A stretch of DNA of 20,809 bases from Falsiroseomonas sp038250135 (GTDB lineage: Bacteria; Pseudomonadota; Alphaproteobacteria; Acetobacterales; Acetobacteraceae), in NCBI GenBank assembly GCA_038250135.1, contig JBBSCP010000029.1, positions 1 through 20,809 on the forward strand, written 5' to 3'. The notes below the pieces were generated by a model that saw only the letters and a list, made by a program, of their open reading frames with translations, did not search any database and was not told the origin of the DNA. The stretch's first letter is position 1; every line of letters starts with the position of its first letter. The translations under genes and the position numbers were made by a program. Shown here one piece after another: positions 1 to 6,367 of the stretch.

Positions 1-1
1 C

Positions 2-931
2 GGCCTGCCGCCCTTCCCCGCGCCACTCACCGAGCGCGCCGCCGCCGCCACGCGCTGGCTGCACCGCCTGACCGACCCCGCAACCGGCGCCACGCCCCGC
101 CTCGGCGTGGAAGATGGCTCGGCGCTGACCGATCTGTCTCGCGCCGGATCGCAGGATGCGCGGGCCAGCGTGGAGCGCGCGGCGCGGCTGTTTGCCGGCG
201 AGGGGGCGGATTTGCCGGCTGATCCCGGCTGCGCCTGGCTCGGCCTGCCCTGCCCCGACGCCCGGCTTGAACGGCCCGCGCGCTGGACGGCGGACGGGGT
301 GATGGGCTGGCGGCAGGGCTGCGCGCTGGCCTTGCTGCGCGGCGGGCGGCTGCGCTTCCGCCCGTCCCAGGCCGATTTGCTGCACCTTACCCTGGTGCGC
401 AACGGCGTGGAGATCCTGCGCGATGGCGGCACCGGCGCCTACAACCCGCCCGCCCTTTGGTGGGGCCCCGCCCTGGCCGGGGCGGCGGCGCATAACGGCC
501 CGGTCTTCGACGGCGCGGAGCCGATGCCGCGTGCCGGGCGCTTTCTGCTGGCCCGCTGGCCCCGGCTCAGCGCCCTGCCGGCTGGATTTGCGCTGGTCGA
601 TGCGCGCGGCAATCGCACCGCGCGATCCGTGGCCGTCGAGGGCCATGTCTGGACCGTCACGGACGAACTCGGCGGCCCCTTTCGCCTGGTCGCCTGGCAT
701 TGGCGGCTGCCGACCGGACCGTGGACGCTGCAGGCCGATCGCGCCACCGGACCCGCCGCGACGCTACATTTCGCCGCCGATGCGCCTGTCACGCTCCGCC
801 TCGCTCCGGGTTTCGAAAGCCCCGCCTATGGCGCCATCGCGCCTGCGCTCGTGCTGTTGGTGGAGGCCGCCGCCCCCCTCACGCGCCTCATCACCACCGT
901 GACCCTGCCGGCCGAGGAGATCGTCGCATGA
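2..931 (+). CDS. Heparinase II/III family protein, C-terminal part (5' truncated by window edge)
   Basis: The reading frame is open from the first base of the window, so only the last 309 residues are visible and the true start lies upstream. The sequence resembles the beta-sheet C-terminal domain of heparinase II/III-type polysaccharide lyases. It has a segment reading FRPSQADLLHLTLVRNG followed by DGGTGAYN, then AAHNGPVFDG, which corresponds to the family's usual 'HNT-v-vdG' block, and a late hydrophobic strand region ending LITTVTLP. Proteins of this family often occur in exopolysaccharide clusters, where they may trim or edit the polymer in the periplasm. The stop overlaps the next gene's start as ATGA, so the two are translationally linked. 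The catalytic (alpha/alpha toroid) half is outside the window, so activity cannot be judged. An internal GTG at 107 is in frame but is not needed as a start. Confidence 0.72.
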   Translation, partial: GLPPFPAPLTERAAAATRWLHRLTDPATGATPRLGVEDGSALTDLSRAGSQDARASVERAARLFAGEGADLPADPGCAWLGLPCPDARLERPARWTADGVMGWRQGCALALLRGGRLRFRPSQADLLHLTLVRNGVEILRDGGTGAYNPPALWWGPALAGAAAHNGPVFDGAEPMPRAGRFLLARWPRLSALPAGFALVDARGNRTARSVAVEGHVWTVTDELGGPFRLVAWHWRLPTGPWTLQADRATGPAATLHFAADAPVTLRLAPGFESPAYGAIAPALVLLVEAAAPLTRLITTVTLPAEEIVA

Positions 932-1794
932 TGCCGCTCGAGGATCTTCTCGCCGGGCTCTGGCGTCGGCGCCTTGCCACCTTCTCCCTTGCCGCGCTGC
1001 TGTTTGCGGGTGGTGCGGCGGCGGTGATCCTCTGGCCACGGCAATATCTGGCGGAGGCCGTGGTCGCGCCGGCCGAAACCACGGGCATCGCCACCTCCAC
1101 CCTGCTCTCCGCCACGCCGGCCATCACCGGGCTGTTCGATCCGCGGCCGACCGGCAATTTCGCCATCTATCTCGGCGCGCTACGCTCGCCAGAGGCGGCG
1201 ACGCTGCTGGCCGAGACGACGGAGTTGCAATCCTGGCTCTCCGCCCGCCGGCGCGAGGGGCCGATGGCGGCGATCCGCGCCGCGCTCGACCTGGAGCGCG
1301 AGGCCGACCTCGACGATGTGCGGAGCTGGCTCGAGCGCAACCTCGCCGTGACGCAGACGCTCGGCGCGGTCACCTGGACGCTGGCGATCGCGCATCCGGA
1401 CCGCGACCTGGCGCTGGACCTGCTGAACCGCCTGCACGGTTTCGGGGAGGGCAAGGTGCGGGCCGACCTGGAGCAGATGGCGCGGCGACGCATCCTGGCT
1501 CTGGAGCACCGGCTGGCGCGCGAATCGGACCTCTATATCCGCCAGTCGCTGTATGAATTGCTCGCGATGCAGCAGCGCACGGTCGTGGTGGTGGCGGCGG
1601 ATGAAGCCGTGGCGGCACGCCTCGTCTCCGCACCGATGGTGGAGCTGCGCGCCTCCCAGCCCAACCGGCCCCTGCTGCTGCTGCTGATGCTATTTGTGTC
1701 GCCGATGGCGGCGGTGGCGCTGATGGTGGCGCGGGTCCTGGCCGGGCCGCCCCCGGCGCCCCGTCGCGCGCTGCGGCTGGAGCCGGCGGAGTGA
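928..1794 (+). CDS. Wzz/chain-length determinant-like membrane protein
   Basis: The product has 288 residues with the polysaccharide co-polymerase layout: a short cytoplasmic N-terminus (EDLLAGLWRRR), a first membrane segment at about residues 16-35, a long charged helical periplasmic region, and a second membrane segment at about 245-268 preceded by ASQPNRP. Wzz-type proteins in the inner membrane control the length of surface polysaccharide chains with a Wzy polymerase. The start at 928 is preferred because GAGGAG lies nine bases upstream and it forms an ATGA overlap with the heparinase-like gene. A longer in-frame extension exists upstream but it overlaps that gene in another frame. No BY-kinase domain is attached, so if the system uses a tyrosine autokinase it must be encoded elsewhere. 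The assignment rests on topology and context more than on sharp motifs. Confidence 0.7.
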   Translation: MMPLEDLLAGLWRRRLATFSLAALLFAGGAAAVILWPRQYLAEAVVAPAETTGIATSTLLSATPAITGLFDPRPTGNFAIYLGALRSPEAATLLAETTELQSWLSARRREGPMAAIRAALDLEREADLDDVRSWLERNLAVTQTLGAVTWTLAIAHPDRDLALDLLNRLHGFGEGKVRADLEQMARRRILALEHRLARESDLYIRQSLYELLAMQQRTVVVVAADEAVAARLVSAPMVELRASQPNRPLLLLLMLFVSPMAAVALMVARVLAGPPPAPRRALRLEPAE

Positions 1795-1830
1795 TACCGA
1801 TGGCCCCAGGGAGTGACCGGCGGACCGCAC

Positions 1831-1910
1831 CGCAGTCCGAGCGCCCAACGGTCGCCTGGCGGCGAGCCAAGCCCACGGCATGGGCGCCCGGCGCTTGAGG
1901 GCACACATAT
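1831..1910 (+). repeat. Structured intergenic repeat, copy A
   Basis: This segment between the Wzz-like stop and the ligase start is related to 9396-9480. The two copies share an 18-base identity (1885-1902 with 9458-9475), an 11-base identity (1861-1871 with 9434-9444) and a left flank identical at 13 of 15 positions (1831-1845 with 9396-9410). Between the conserved blocks each copy has a small hairpin of different sequence in the same place. In copy A these are CGCC-TGGC-GGCG at 1853-1864 and GCCCA-CGGCA-TGGGC at 1871-1885. This looks like a REP-type palindromic element or an RNA gene rather than coding sequence. The orientation given is arbitrary. Confidence 0.7.
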
Positions 1911-1929
1911 ACACTGGCGGTCATTCTGC

Positions 1930-3363
1930 ATGGCCGTTGGTATGAGCGCTTCCCTCGCGCTGCTGTTCGGTTCGAGCGCGGCGGTGCTGCAATTGGCCGG
2001 CGCACTCAAAACCGCGCCGGGGCTCGCGGGCCTGCCTTTGGATCTGACGCTTCTGGCCCTGGCTCTGGTGCTGCCGGGGCTCGTGCTGGTGGTGGTGACG
2101 CGGAGCTGGGAGGTCTCGCCGGTGCTCGCCCTGCCGCTCGCCGGCGCGGGGCTGCTCTGGTTCTGGCTGGTGGTCGCCGGAGTGTGGAGCCCCTCCACCC
2201 TCGTCATCGGCCAGAAACTGCCCGAGGCCGTGCTGCTCGGCCCGCTGATGCTGGCCGCCGGGCTGGTGGTCGGCGCCGAGCCCGCGGCGCGGCGCGGGCT
2301 GGTCGGCACCAGTCTCGGCCTCGGCGCGCTGCTGGGTGCGATCATCGGCTGGGGCTTCTGGAGCGGCGCGGCGCTGGCGGCGCTGGCCGATCCGGACCAG
2401 GCGCGGGTTCAGTACCAGTTGGCCGGCATCGCGCTCGCCGGGGCGGCCGGGCTGGCGGCGGTGCGGGCGGTGGAGGCGCGCGGCGCGTGGCGCCTGCCCT
2501 GGCTCGGGCTGGTCGGCGCGCTCGGCCTCGCGGCGCTGTTGCCGGGCGGCAGGACAGCACTTGTGGCGCTGGCGCTCGGCGTGGCGCTGGCGCCGGCGCT
2601 GCGGCTCGGCCTCGCGGGGCGGCGCGGTGCGGCGGCGCTGTGGCTGGCCTTGTGCGCCGTGGCGGGCCTCGGCTTCCTGGCGGTCCTGCTGCTGAACCCA
2701 GAGGAGGCTGAGGGGCTGCGCACCCTGGAACGCCTGACCGGCGATGCCGCCGGCCTCGATGCGCGGCGCGGGCTGTGGGAGGCGGCGCTGGATTGGGCCG
2801 GGCGGGCGGCGCCCTTCGGGCTCGGCACCGGCGGCTTCACGCTGGCCGCCGGGCATGGCGAGCGGCGCGGCCTGTATCCCCACAATCACGCGCTGGAAGC
2901 CCTGGCCGAGGGCGGGCTGCCCGGGTTGCTGTTCTGGCTGATGGCTTTCGGCGGTGCCCTGCTGGCGGCGGGGCACCTGGCGCGCCGCGCCGACCCCGGC
3001 GCGGTGGCGCGGTTGGCGGCGCTCAGCCTGCCGGTCGGGCTGACGGTGATGGTCTCGACCGATCTCGGCAACCGGATGGCGTGGTTCGCGCTCGGCCTGG
3101 TGCTGTCGCTCGGCGTCGCGGCGCGGCCGCTGCCGCGGGTGCGGGCGATGACGGCAGGTTCTGTGCGCGGGGGTTTGTTGGGGGGAAGAATTATGCGCAT
3201 TGGGGCAAGCCGCTGCTGGACCGGGCGGCGGCGGCGGGGCTGCTGGTGCTGCTGGCGCCGGTCTTGGGCGTGGTTGCGCTGCTGGTCCGGCGCGAACTGG
3301 GCCGACCGGTGCTGTTCCGCCAGACCCGCGCCGGGCGGCACGGCGTGGCCTTTACCCTGCTGA
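1930..3363 (+). CDS. O-antigen ligase/polymerase (Wzy_C-like) membrane protein with out-of-frame tail
   Basis: This is a polytopic inner-membrane protein with about ten hydrophobic segments. It carries the Wzy_C/O-antigen ligase signature: LPGGRTALVALALG, then a non-membrane loop with LDARRGLWEAAL, GLGTGGFTLA and YPHNHALEALAEGGLPGLLF, then closing membrane helices. Such proteins polymerise or ligate lipid-linked glycan in the periplasm. ATG 1930 is chosen because the open frame upstream (to GTG 1813) crosses repeat copy A; ATG 1942 is an alternative, and neither has a strong ribosome binding site. Ligase-like sequence ends near 3150-3190. The last ~56 codons (3193-3363) are rich in Trp, Cys and Arg and are simply the phosphoglycosyl transferase region read one base out of phase. 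The natural protein is therefore either about 420 residues or fused to the transferase. Confidence 0.75.
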   Translation: MAVGMSASLALLFGSSAAVLQLAGALKTAPGLAGLPLDLTLLALALVLPGLVLVVVTRSWEVSPVLALPLAGAGLLWFWLVVAGVWSPSTLVIGQKLPEAVLLGPLMLAAGLVVGAEPAARRGLVGTSLGLGALLGAIIGWGFWSGAALAALADPDQARVQYQLAGIALAGAAGLAAVRAVEARGAWRLPWLGLVGALGLAALLPGGRTALVALALGVALAPALRLGLAGRRGAAALWLALCAVAGLGFLAVLLLNPEEAEGLRTLERLTGDAAGLDARRGLWEAALDWAGRAAPFGLGTGGFTLAAGHGERRGLYPHNHALEALAEGGLPGLLFWLMAFGGALLAAGHLARRADPGAVARLAALSLPVGLTVMVSTDLGNRMAWFALGLVLSLGVAARPLPRVRAMTAGSVRGGLLGGRIMRIGASRCWTGRRRRGCWCCWRRSWAWLRCWSGANWADRCCSARPAPGGTAWPLPC

Positions 3364-3803
3364 AACTCCGCTCCATGGCCGAGGGCGATGGCCCGGATGC
3401 GGCGCGCCTCGGCACCTTCGGCCGCCGACTGCGCGCCAGCGGGCTCGATGAGTTGCCGCAGCTTGTGAATGTATTGCGCGGGGAGATGAGCCTGGTCGGG
3501 CCGCGCCCGCTGCCGGTGCCCTATACAGCGCTTTACTCGGCCCGCCAGGCGCAGCGCCTGCGCGTGCGGCCGGGCCTCGCCGGGCCCGGGGTGGCAGCGG
3601 GGCGGAATGCGGTGGATTGGCCGCACCGGCTGGAACTCGACGCCGCCTATGCCAGTGCTGGACCAAGCCTGCTTGGCGATGCGGCGCTGGTCTGGGGCAC
3701 GCTCAGGGTCTGGCTGGGCGGCGCGGGGGTGAGCGCGCCGGAGCACGCAACCATGCCGGCCTTTCGAGGGGAAACCTTACCCATGCAACATACTCATGAT
3801 TGA
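3081..3803 (+). CDS. Bacterial sugar transferase (PglC/WcaJ-type phosphoglycosyl transferase), disrupted 5' end
   Basis: From about 3204 this frame encodes a compact polyprenyl-phosphate phosphoglycosyl transferase. It has GKPLLDR and a hydrophobic re-entrant helix (LLVLLAPVLGVVALLV), then PVLFRQTRAGRHG, LLKLRSM, LDELPQLVNVLRGEMSLVGP and PRPLPVPY, and a C-terminal RPGLAGPG...GRNAVDW block. This enzyme class starts glycan assembly by moving a sugar phosphate to undecaprenyl phosphate. The length from 3204 (about 200 residues) matches small PglC-like enzymes. No ATG, GTG or TTG exists in this frame between GTG 3081, deep inside the ligase gene, and the conserved domain. The well-placed ATG 3193 is one base out of phase. 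One extra base near the G runs at 3180-3185 or 3202-3205 would restore a normal start or a fusion. GTG 3081 is given only as the nearest literal start. Confidence 0.72.
   Translation: MVRARPGAVARRRGAAAAAGAGDDGRFCARGFVGGKNYAHWGKPLLDRAAAAGLLVLLAPVLGVVALLVRRELGRPVLFRQTRAGRHGVAFTLLKLRSMAEGDGPDAARLGTFGRRLRASGLDELPQLVNVLRGEMSLVGPRPLPVPYTALYSARQAQRLRVRPGLAGPGVAAGRNAVDWPHRLELDAAYASAGPSLLGDAALVWGTLRVWLGGAGVSAPEHATMPAFRGETLPMQHTHD
3180..3195 (+). promoter_or_regulatory. Six-G run with Shine-Dalgarno-like sequence and an out-of-frame ATG
   Basis: A run of six G at 3180-3185 followed by AAG looks like a strong ribosome binding site placed well for ATG 3193. That ATG is in the ligase frame, one base away from the transferase frame. 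In the ligase frame the run reads as G-GGG-GGA, which fits the X-XXY-YYZ pattern of -1 slippery sites. A -1 slip here would join the ligase directly to the transferase. Whether it is a real recoding site, a start site spoiled by a deletion, or a sequencing error cannot be decided from the sequence. Confidence 0.4.
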
Positions 3804-3829
3804 ATTTCACCTACCAATGAAGATAAAGG

Positions 3830-3859
3830 TTGATTTTTAATTAATAACACAACCAGAAT
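3830..3859 (+). promoter_or_regulatory. Candidate sigma-70 promoter for the aminotransferase/glycosyltransferase genes
   Basis: A TTGATT hexamer at 3830-3835 (four of six matches to TTGACA) is followed after 18 bases by CAGAAT at 3854-3859 (four of six matches to TATAAT). Transcription would begin near 3866 and leave a leader of about 22 bases before ATG 3889. The match is moderate and AT-rich DNA produces such pairs by chance. The position, directly before a gene with no overlap to its upstream neighbour, supports the idea. Confidence 0.33.
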
Positions 3860-3878
3860 AGCCCATACTTCATCAAGC

Positions 3879-3898
3879 TTTCAACCAGATGGTTCAAA
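3879..3898 (+). promoter_or_regulatory. Inverted repeat overlapping the first ATG of the aminotransferase gene
   Basis: TTTCAACCA (3879-3887) and TGGTTCAAA (3890-3898) form a 9-base dyad with one mismatch and a two-base centre. It covers ATG 3889 and abuts ATG 3898. It could be an operator or a hairpin that limits access to the first start codon. No regulator is assigned. Confidence 0.35.
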
Positions 3899-5091
3899 TG
3901 GCCCGCCTTCAGCCGCTGCCGCTCGACGCCACCATCCTTCCCTTTCCGGGCGCCACGCTGCCCGCTCGGGTGCTGCTTTCGCCGCCGCACCTGGCGGGCA
4001 CCGAACTCGACCGGCTGCGCGAGACGCTGGAAGCGGGCTGGCTGGCCCCGGCCGGTCCCGCGCCCCGCGCCTTCGAAGCCGCGATCGCCGAGGCTACAGG
4101 GTTCGCGGAGGTGCTCGGCACCAGCTCCGGCACCGCAGCGTTGCACCTGGGCTACCGGGTGCTCGGCGTGGCGCCGGGGGATGAGGTCTGGGCGCCAGCC
4201 TCCACCTTCGTCGCCACCATCGCGCCGGCCGTGCAGATGGGCGCAATCCCGCGCTTCCTCGACATTGCCGAGGTCGGCGCGACGCTCGACCCCGGCCAAC
4301 TGGCCGAGGAGCTCGCGCGCGCCGCGCGGCGGGGCCGCCTGCCGCGCGTCGTGGTACCCGTGGACCTTTATGGCCAAAGCTGCGACCTCGACGCGATCGA
4401 GGCCGTCTGTGCCCGGTGGGGCGTGCCGGTGATGTGCGACAGCGCCGCAGCGATGGGTTCCACCCAGCGTGGCGGGCGGCATGCCGGACAGGGCGCGCGG
4501 CTTGCGGTGTTGTCCTTCAACGGCAACAAGATCGTCACCGCCGGCGGCGGCGGCGCCCTGGTCAGCCAGGACGCCAGGCTGATCGCCGAGGCCCGCAAGC
4601 TGGCCGGACAGGCGCGCGAGGTCGCGCCGCATTACGAGCATGAGACCACCGGCTACGCCTATGGCCTATCCTCGGTCCTGGCTGCGGTGGGGTTGGCGCA
4701 GCTCGCGGGCTTGGCAGCCCGTGTCGAGCGGCGGCGCGAGATTTTCTCCCGCTACCTCGCCGGCCTCGGCGACCTGCCGGGTGTCAGCTTCATCGCCGAG
4801 CCGAACTGGGGTCGCACCAACCGCTGGCTGAGCGTCGCGCTGTTCGACGCCAAGATGTTCGGCGCGGACCGCGAGCAACTGCGCCGCGCGCTGGAGGCCG
4901 AGGGCGTAGAAAGTCGCCCCGCCTGGAAGCCGTTGCACCTCCAGCCGGTGTTCCGCGACGCCCCGCGCGCCGTCGGCGCGCGCACCGCCACATTGTTCGA
5001 ACGCGGCCTGTGCCTGCCCTCCGGCAGCGCGCTGACCAGCGCGGATCAGGCGCGCATCATCCAGACGATCCGCGCTTGTGCCCGGCGTTGA
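3889..5091 (+). CDS. DegT/DnrJ/EryC1-family PLP-dependent sugar aminotransferase
   Basis: The 400-residue product matches the length of the sugar aminotransferase family. Visible landmarks are the GTSSGTAALHLGYR phosphate-binding segment (about 77-90), GDEVWAPASTFVAT (98-110), VVVPVDLYGQSCDLDAI (154-170), the cofactor Asp in CDSAAAMGS (D184) and the Schiff-base Lys in SFNGNKIVTAGGGG (K214). These enzymes transfer an amino group to a nucleotide 4-keto (or 3-keto) sugar, giving amino sugars for surface glycans. Next to a PglC-like transferase and GT4 enzymes, it probably makes an amino sugar of the repeat unit; the exact sugar (such as a bacillosamine-type precursor) cannot be read from sequence. 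No dehydratase or acetyltransferase partner is in the window. ATG 3898 is an alternative start; neither ATG has a clear ribosome binding site. Confidence 0.9.
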   Translation: MVQMARLQPLPLDATILPFPGATLPARVLLSPPHLAGTELDRLRETLEAGWLAPAGPAPRAFEAAIAEATGFAEVLGTSSGTAALHLGYRVLGVAPGDEVWAPASTFVATIAPAVQMGAIPRFLDIAEVGATLDPGQLAEELARAARRGRLPRVVVPVDLYGQSCDLDAIEAVCARWGVPVMCDSAAAMGSTQRGGRHAGQGARLAVLSFNGNKIVTAGGGGALVSQDARLIAEARKLAGQAREVAPHYEHETTGYAYGLSSVLAAVGLAQLAGLAARVERRREIFSRYLAGLGDLPGVSFIAEPNWGRTNRWLSVALFDAKMFGADREQLRRALEAEGVESRPAWKPLHLQPVFRDAPRAVGARTATLFERGLCLPSGSALTSADQARIIQTIRACARR

Positions 5092-6367
5092 CCTCACCCC
5101 CTGGTGGCGGCTGGCGCCGTACCCCGCGGGTGGTCTTCGCGTGCTGTATCTGCACCAGCATTTCTCGACGCCCGAAGGCAGTACCGGTACGCGAAGCTTC
5201 CACATGGCCGCGGCGCTGGCGGCGGCCGGGCACGACGTCACCCTGGCCTGTGGGCGCTATCAGGGCGCCGCAACGGGGCTCGAAGGGCGCTTTCGGCGCG
5301 GCGCGCGGCAAGGCGTGGTGGCAGGCTTCACGGTACGCGAGTTCGACATCTCGTGCGCCAATGCGCAAGGACTAGCCGCGCGGAGCCTGGCCTTCCTGCG
5401 CTTCGCTGCGGCGTCCAGCCGGCTGGCGCTGAGCCAGGAATGGGACCTGATCATCGCCTCCTCCACGCCGCTCACCGTGGCCATCCCGGCGCTGCTGGCG
5501 AAGGCGCGACGCGGCACACCCTTCATCTTCGAGATCCGCGACCCCTGGCCGGAACTGCCGCACGCGCTGTCCGCCGGGGGTGGCGGCGTGCCGGGGCCAG
5601 TGCTCGCGGCGATGGGCCGCCTCGCCGATGCCGCCTGCCGCCGCGCCGATGCCGTGGTGGCTCTGAGCGATGGCATGGCCAGGACCGCGATCGCGCGCGG
5701 CACCGACCCCGCCCGCCTCATCGTCCTGCCGCAGGGCGCGGATGCGGTGATGTTCCGCGACCGGGGTGCGGGCTGGCGGCCTGAGGGTCTCGCCCCCGGC
5801 ACCGTGCTGGCGGTCTATGCGGGAGCGCATGGCCGCGCCAATGGCCTGGACCAGCTGCTGGACGCGGCGGCGCGGCTGCGTGGCAGCCCGGTACGCCTGC
5901 TGCTGGTCGGCGAGGGGGCAGAAAAGCGGCACCTCATGGCGCGCGCGGTGGCGGAGAATCTACCGGTCGATTTCCGCGACGCGATGCCCAAGGCGCGCCT
6001 CGCGGGGTTGCTGGCCGGGGCCGATCTCGGGCTGCTCTGCCTCGCGCCCATCGCCGAATTCGCCGAATGGACGGCGCCGAACAAGCTGGCGGAAGGGCTG
6101 GCCGCCGGGCTGCCGATGGTGGCGAACGTGGCCGGCGCAGCGGCGCGGCTGCTGGCGGATAGCGGCGCGGGCCTTGCCGTGCGGCCGGGCGACGCGGCAG
6201 CCCTGGCCGAGGCGCTGCTCGCCCTCGCGGCCGACCCGGCGCGGCGCCTTGCCATGTCGCATGCCGCGCGGATCGTGGCGCGGCGGCGGCTCGATGCGCG
6301 GCGCATCGCACAGACCCTGGTCGCGCTGGCAGAGCGCACCGCGGCGCCCCGACGCCAGATGGCATGA
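5078..6367 (+). CDS. Glycosyltransferase family 4 (WbuB-like) protein
   Basis: This 429-residue GT-B fold protein begins its domain at RVLYLHQHFSTPEGSTGTR, followed by HMAAALAAAGHDVT, and carries PFIFEIRDPWPELP in the N-terminal half. The nucleotide-sugar half includes VYAGAHGRANGLDQLLDAA and LLLVGEGAEKRHL. The donor-binding loop APNKLAEGLAAGLPMVAN corresponds to the E-x7-E region. The pattern resembles WbuB-type transferases, which add N-acetylated amino sugars during O-antigen or capsule assembly, and this fits the adjacent aminotransferase. GTG 5078 overlaps the aminotransferase stop by 14 bases but has no good ribosome binding site. GTG 5141, directly before the conserved VLYLHQHF, is a credible alternative start. 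The enzyme acts on the lipid-linked intermediate at the cytoplasmic face. The specific sugar is unknown. Confidence 0.85.
   Translation: MPGVDLTPWWRLAPYPAGGLRVLYLHQHFSTPEGSTGTRSFHMAAALAAAGHDVTLACGRYQGAATGLEGRFRRGARQGVVAGFTVREFDISCANAQGLAARSLAFLRFAAASSRLALSQEWDLIIASSTPLTVAIPALLAKARRGTPFIFEIRDPWPELPHALSAGGGGVPGPVLAAMGRLADAACRRADAVVALSDGMARTAIARGTDPARLIVLPQGADAVMFRDRGAGWRPEGLAPGTVLAVYAGAHGRANGLDQLLDAAARLRGSPVRLLLVGEGAEKRHLMARAVAENLPVDFRDAMPKARLAGLLAGADLGLLCLAPIAEFAEWTAPNKLAEGLAAGLPMVANVAGAAARLLADSGAGLAVRPGDAAALAEALLALAADPARRLAMSHAARIVARRRLDARRIAQTLVALAERTAAPRRQMA

Larger units (their letters stand above)
3801..3900 (+). other. AT-rich islet (33% GC) upstream of the aminotransferase gene
   Basis: I count 33 G/C in these 100 bases, in a window that is otherwise near 70% GC. 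The islet spans the transferase stop, the 85-base gap and the first codons of the aminotransferase gene. It contains TTAATTAA at 3837-3844, TGAA-T-TTCA at 3801-3809 and the dyad at 3879-3898. It could be a strong promoter region, a target for an AT-binding regulator, or a recombination scar marking a module boundary in the glycan locus. Confidence 0.8.

Noticed and set aside
1813..1929. N-terminal extension of the ligase-like protein from GTG 1813
   Set aside because: It crosses repeat copy A and gives Pro/Arg/His-rich residues without a membrane segment; ATG 1930 begins just before the first hydrophobic helix.
3837..3844. TTAATTAA as part of a mobile-element end or origin
   Set aside because: It is a single short palindrome in AT-rich DNA with no transposase, target duplication or repeated boxes nearby.
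3841..4641. A 266-codon - strand open frame beginning inside the aminotransferase gene and ending in the AT-rich islet
   Set aside because: It is antisense to the conserved aminotransferase catalytic region and shows no domain; its composition is that of a shadow frame.
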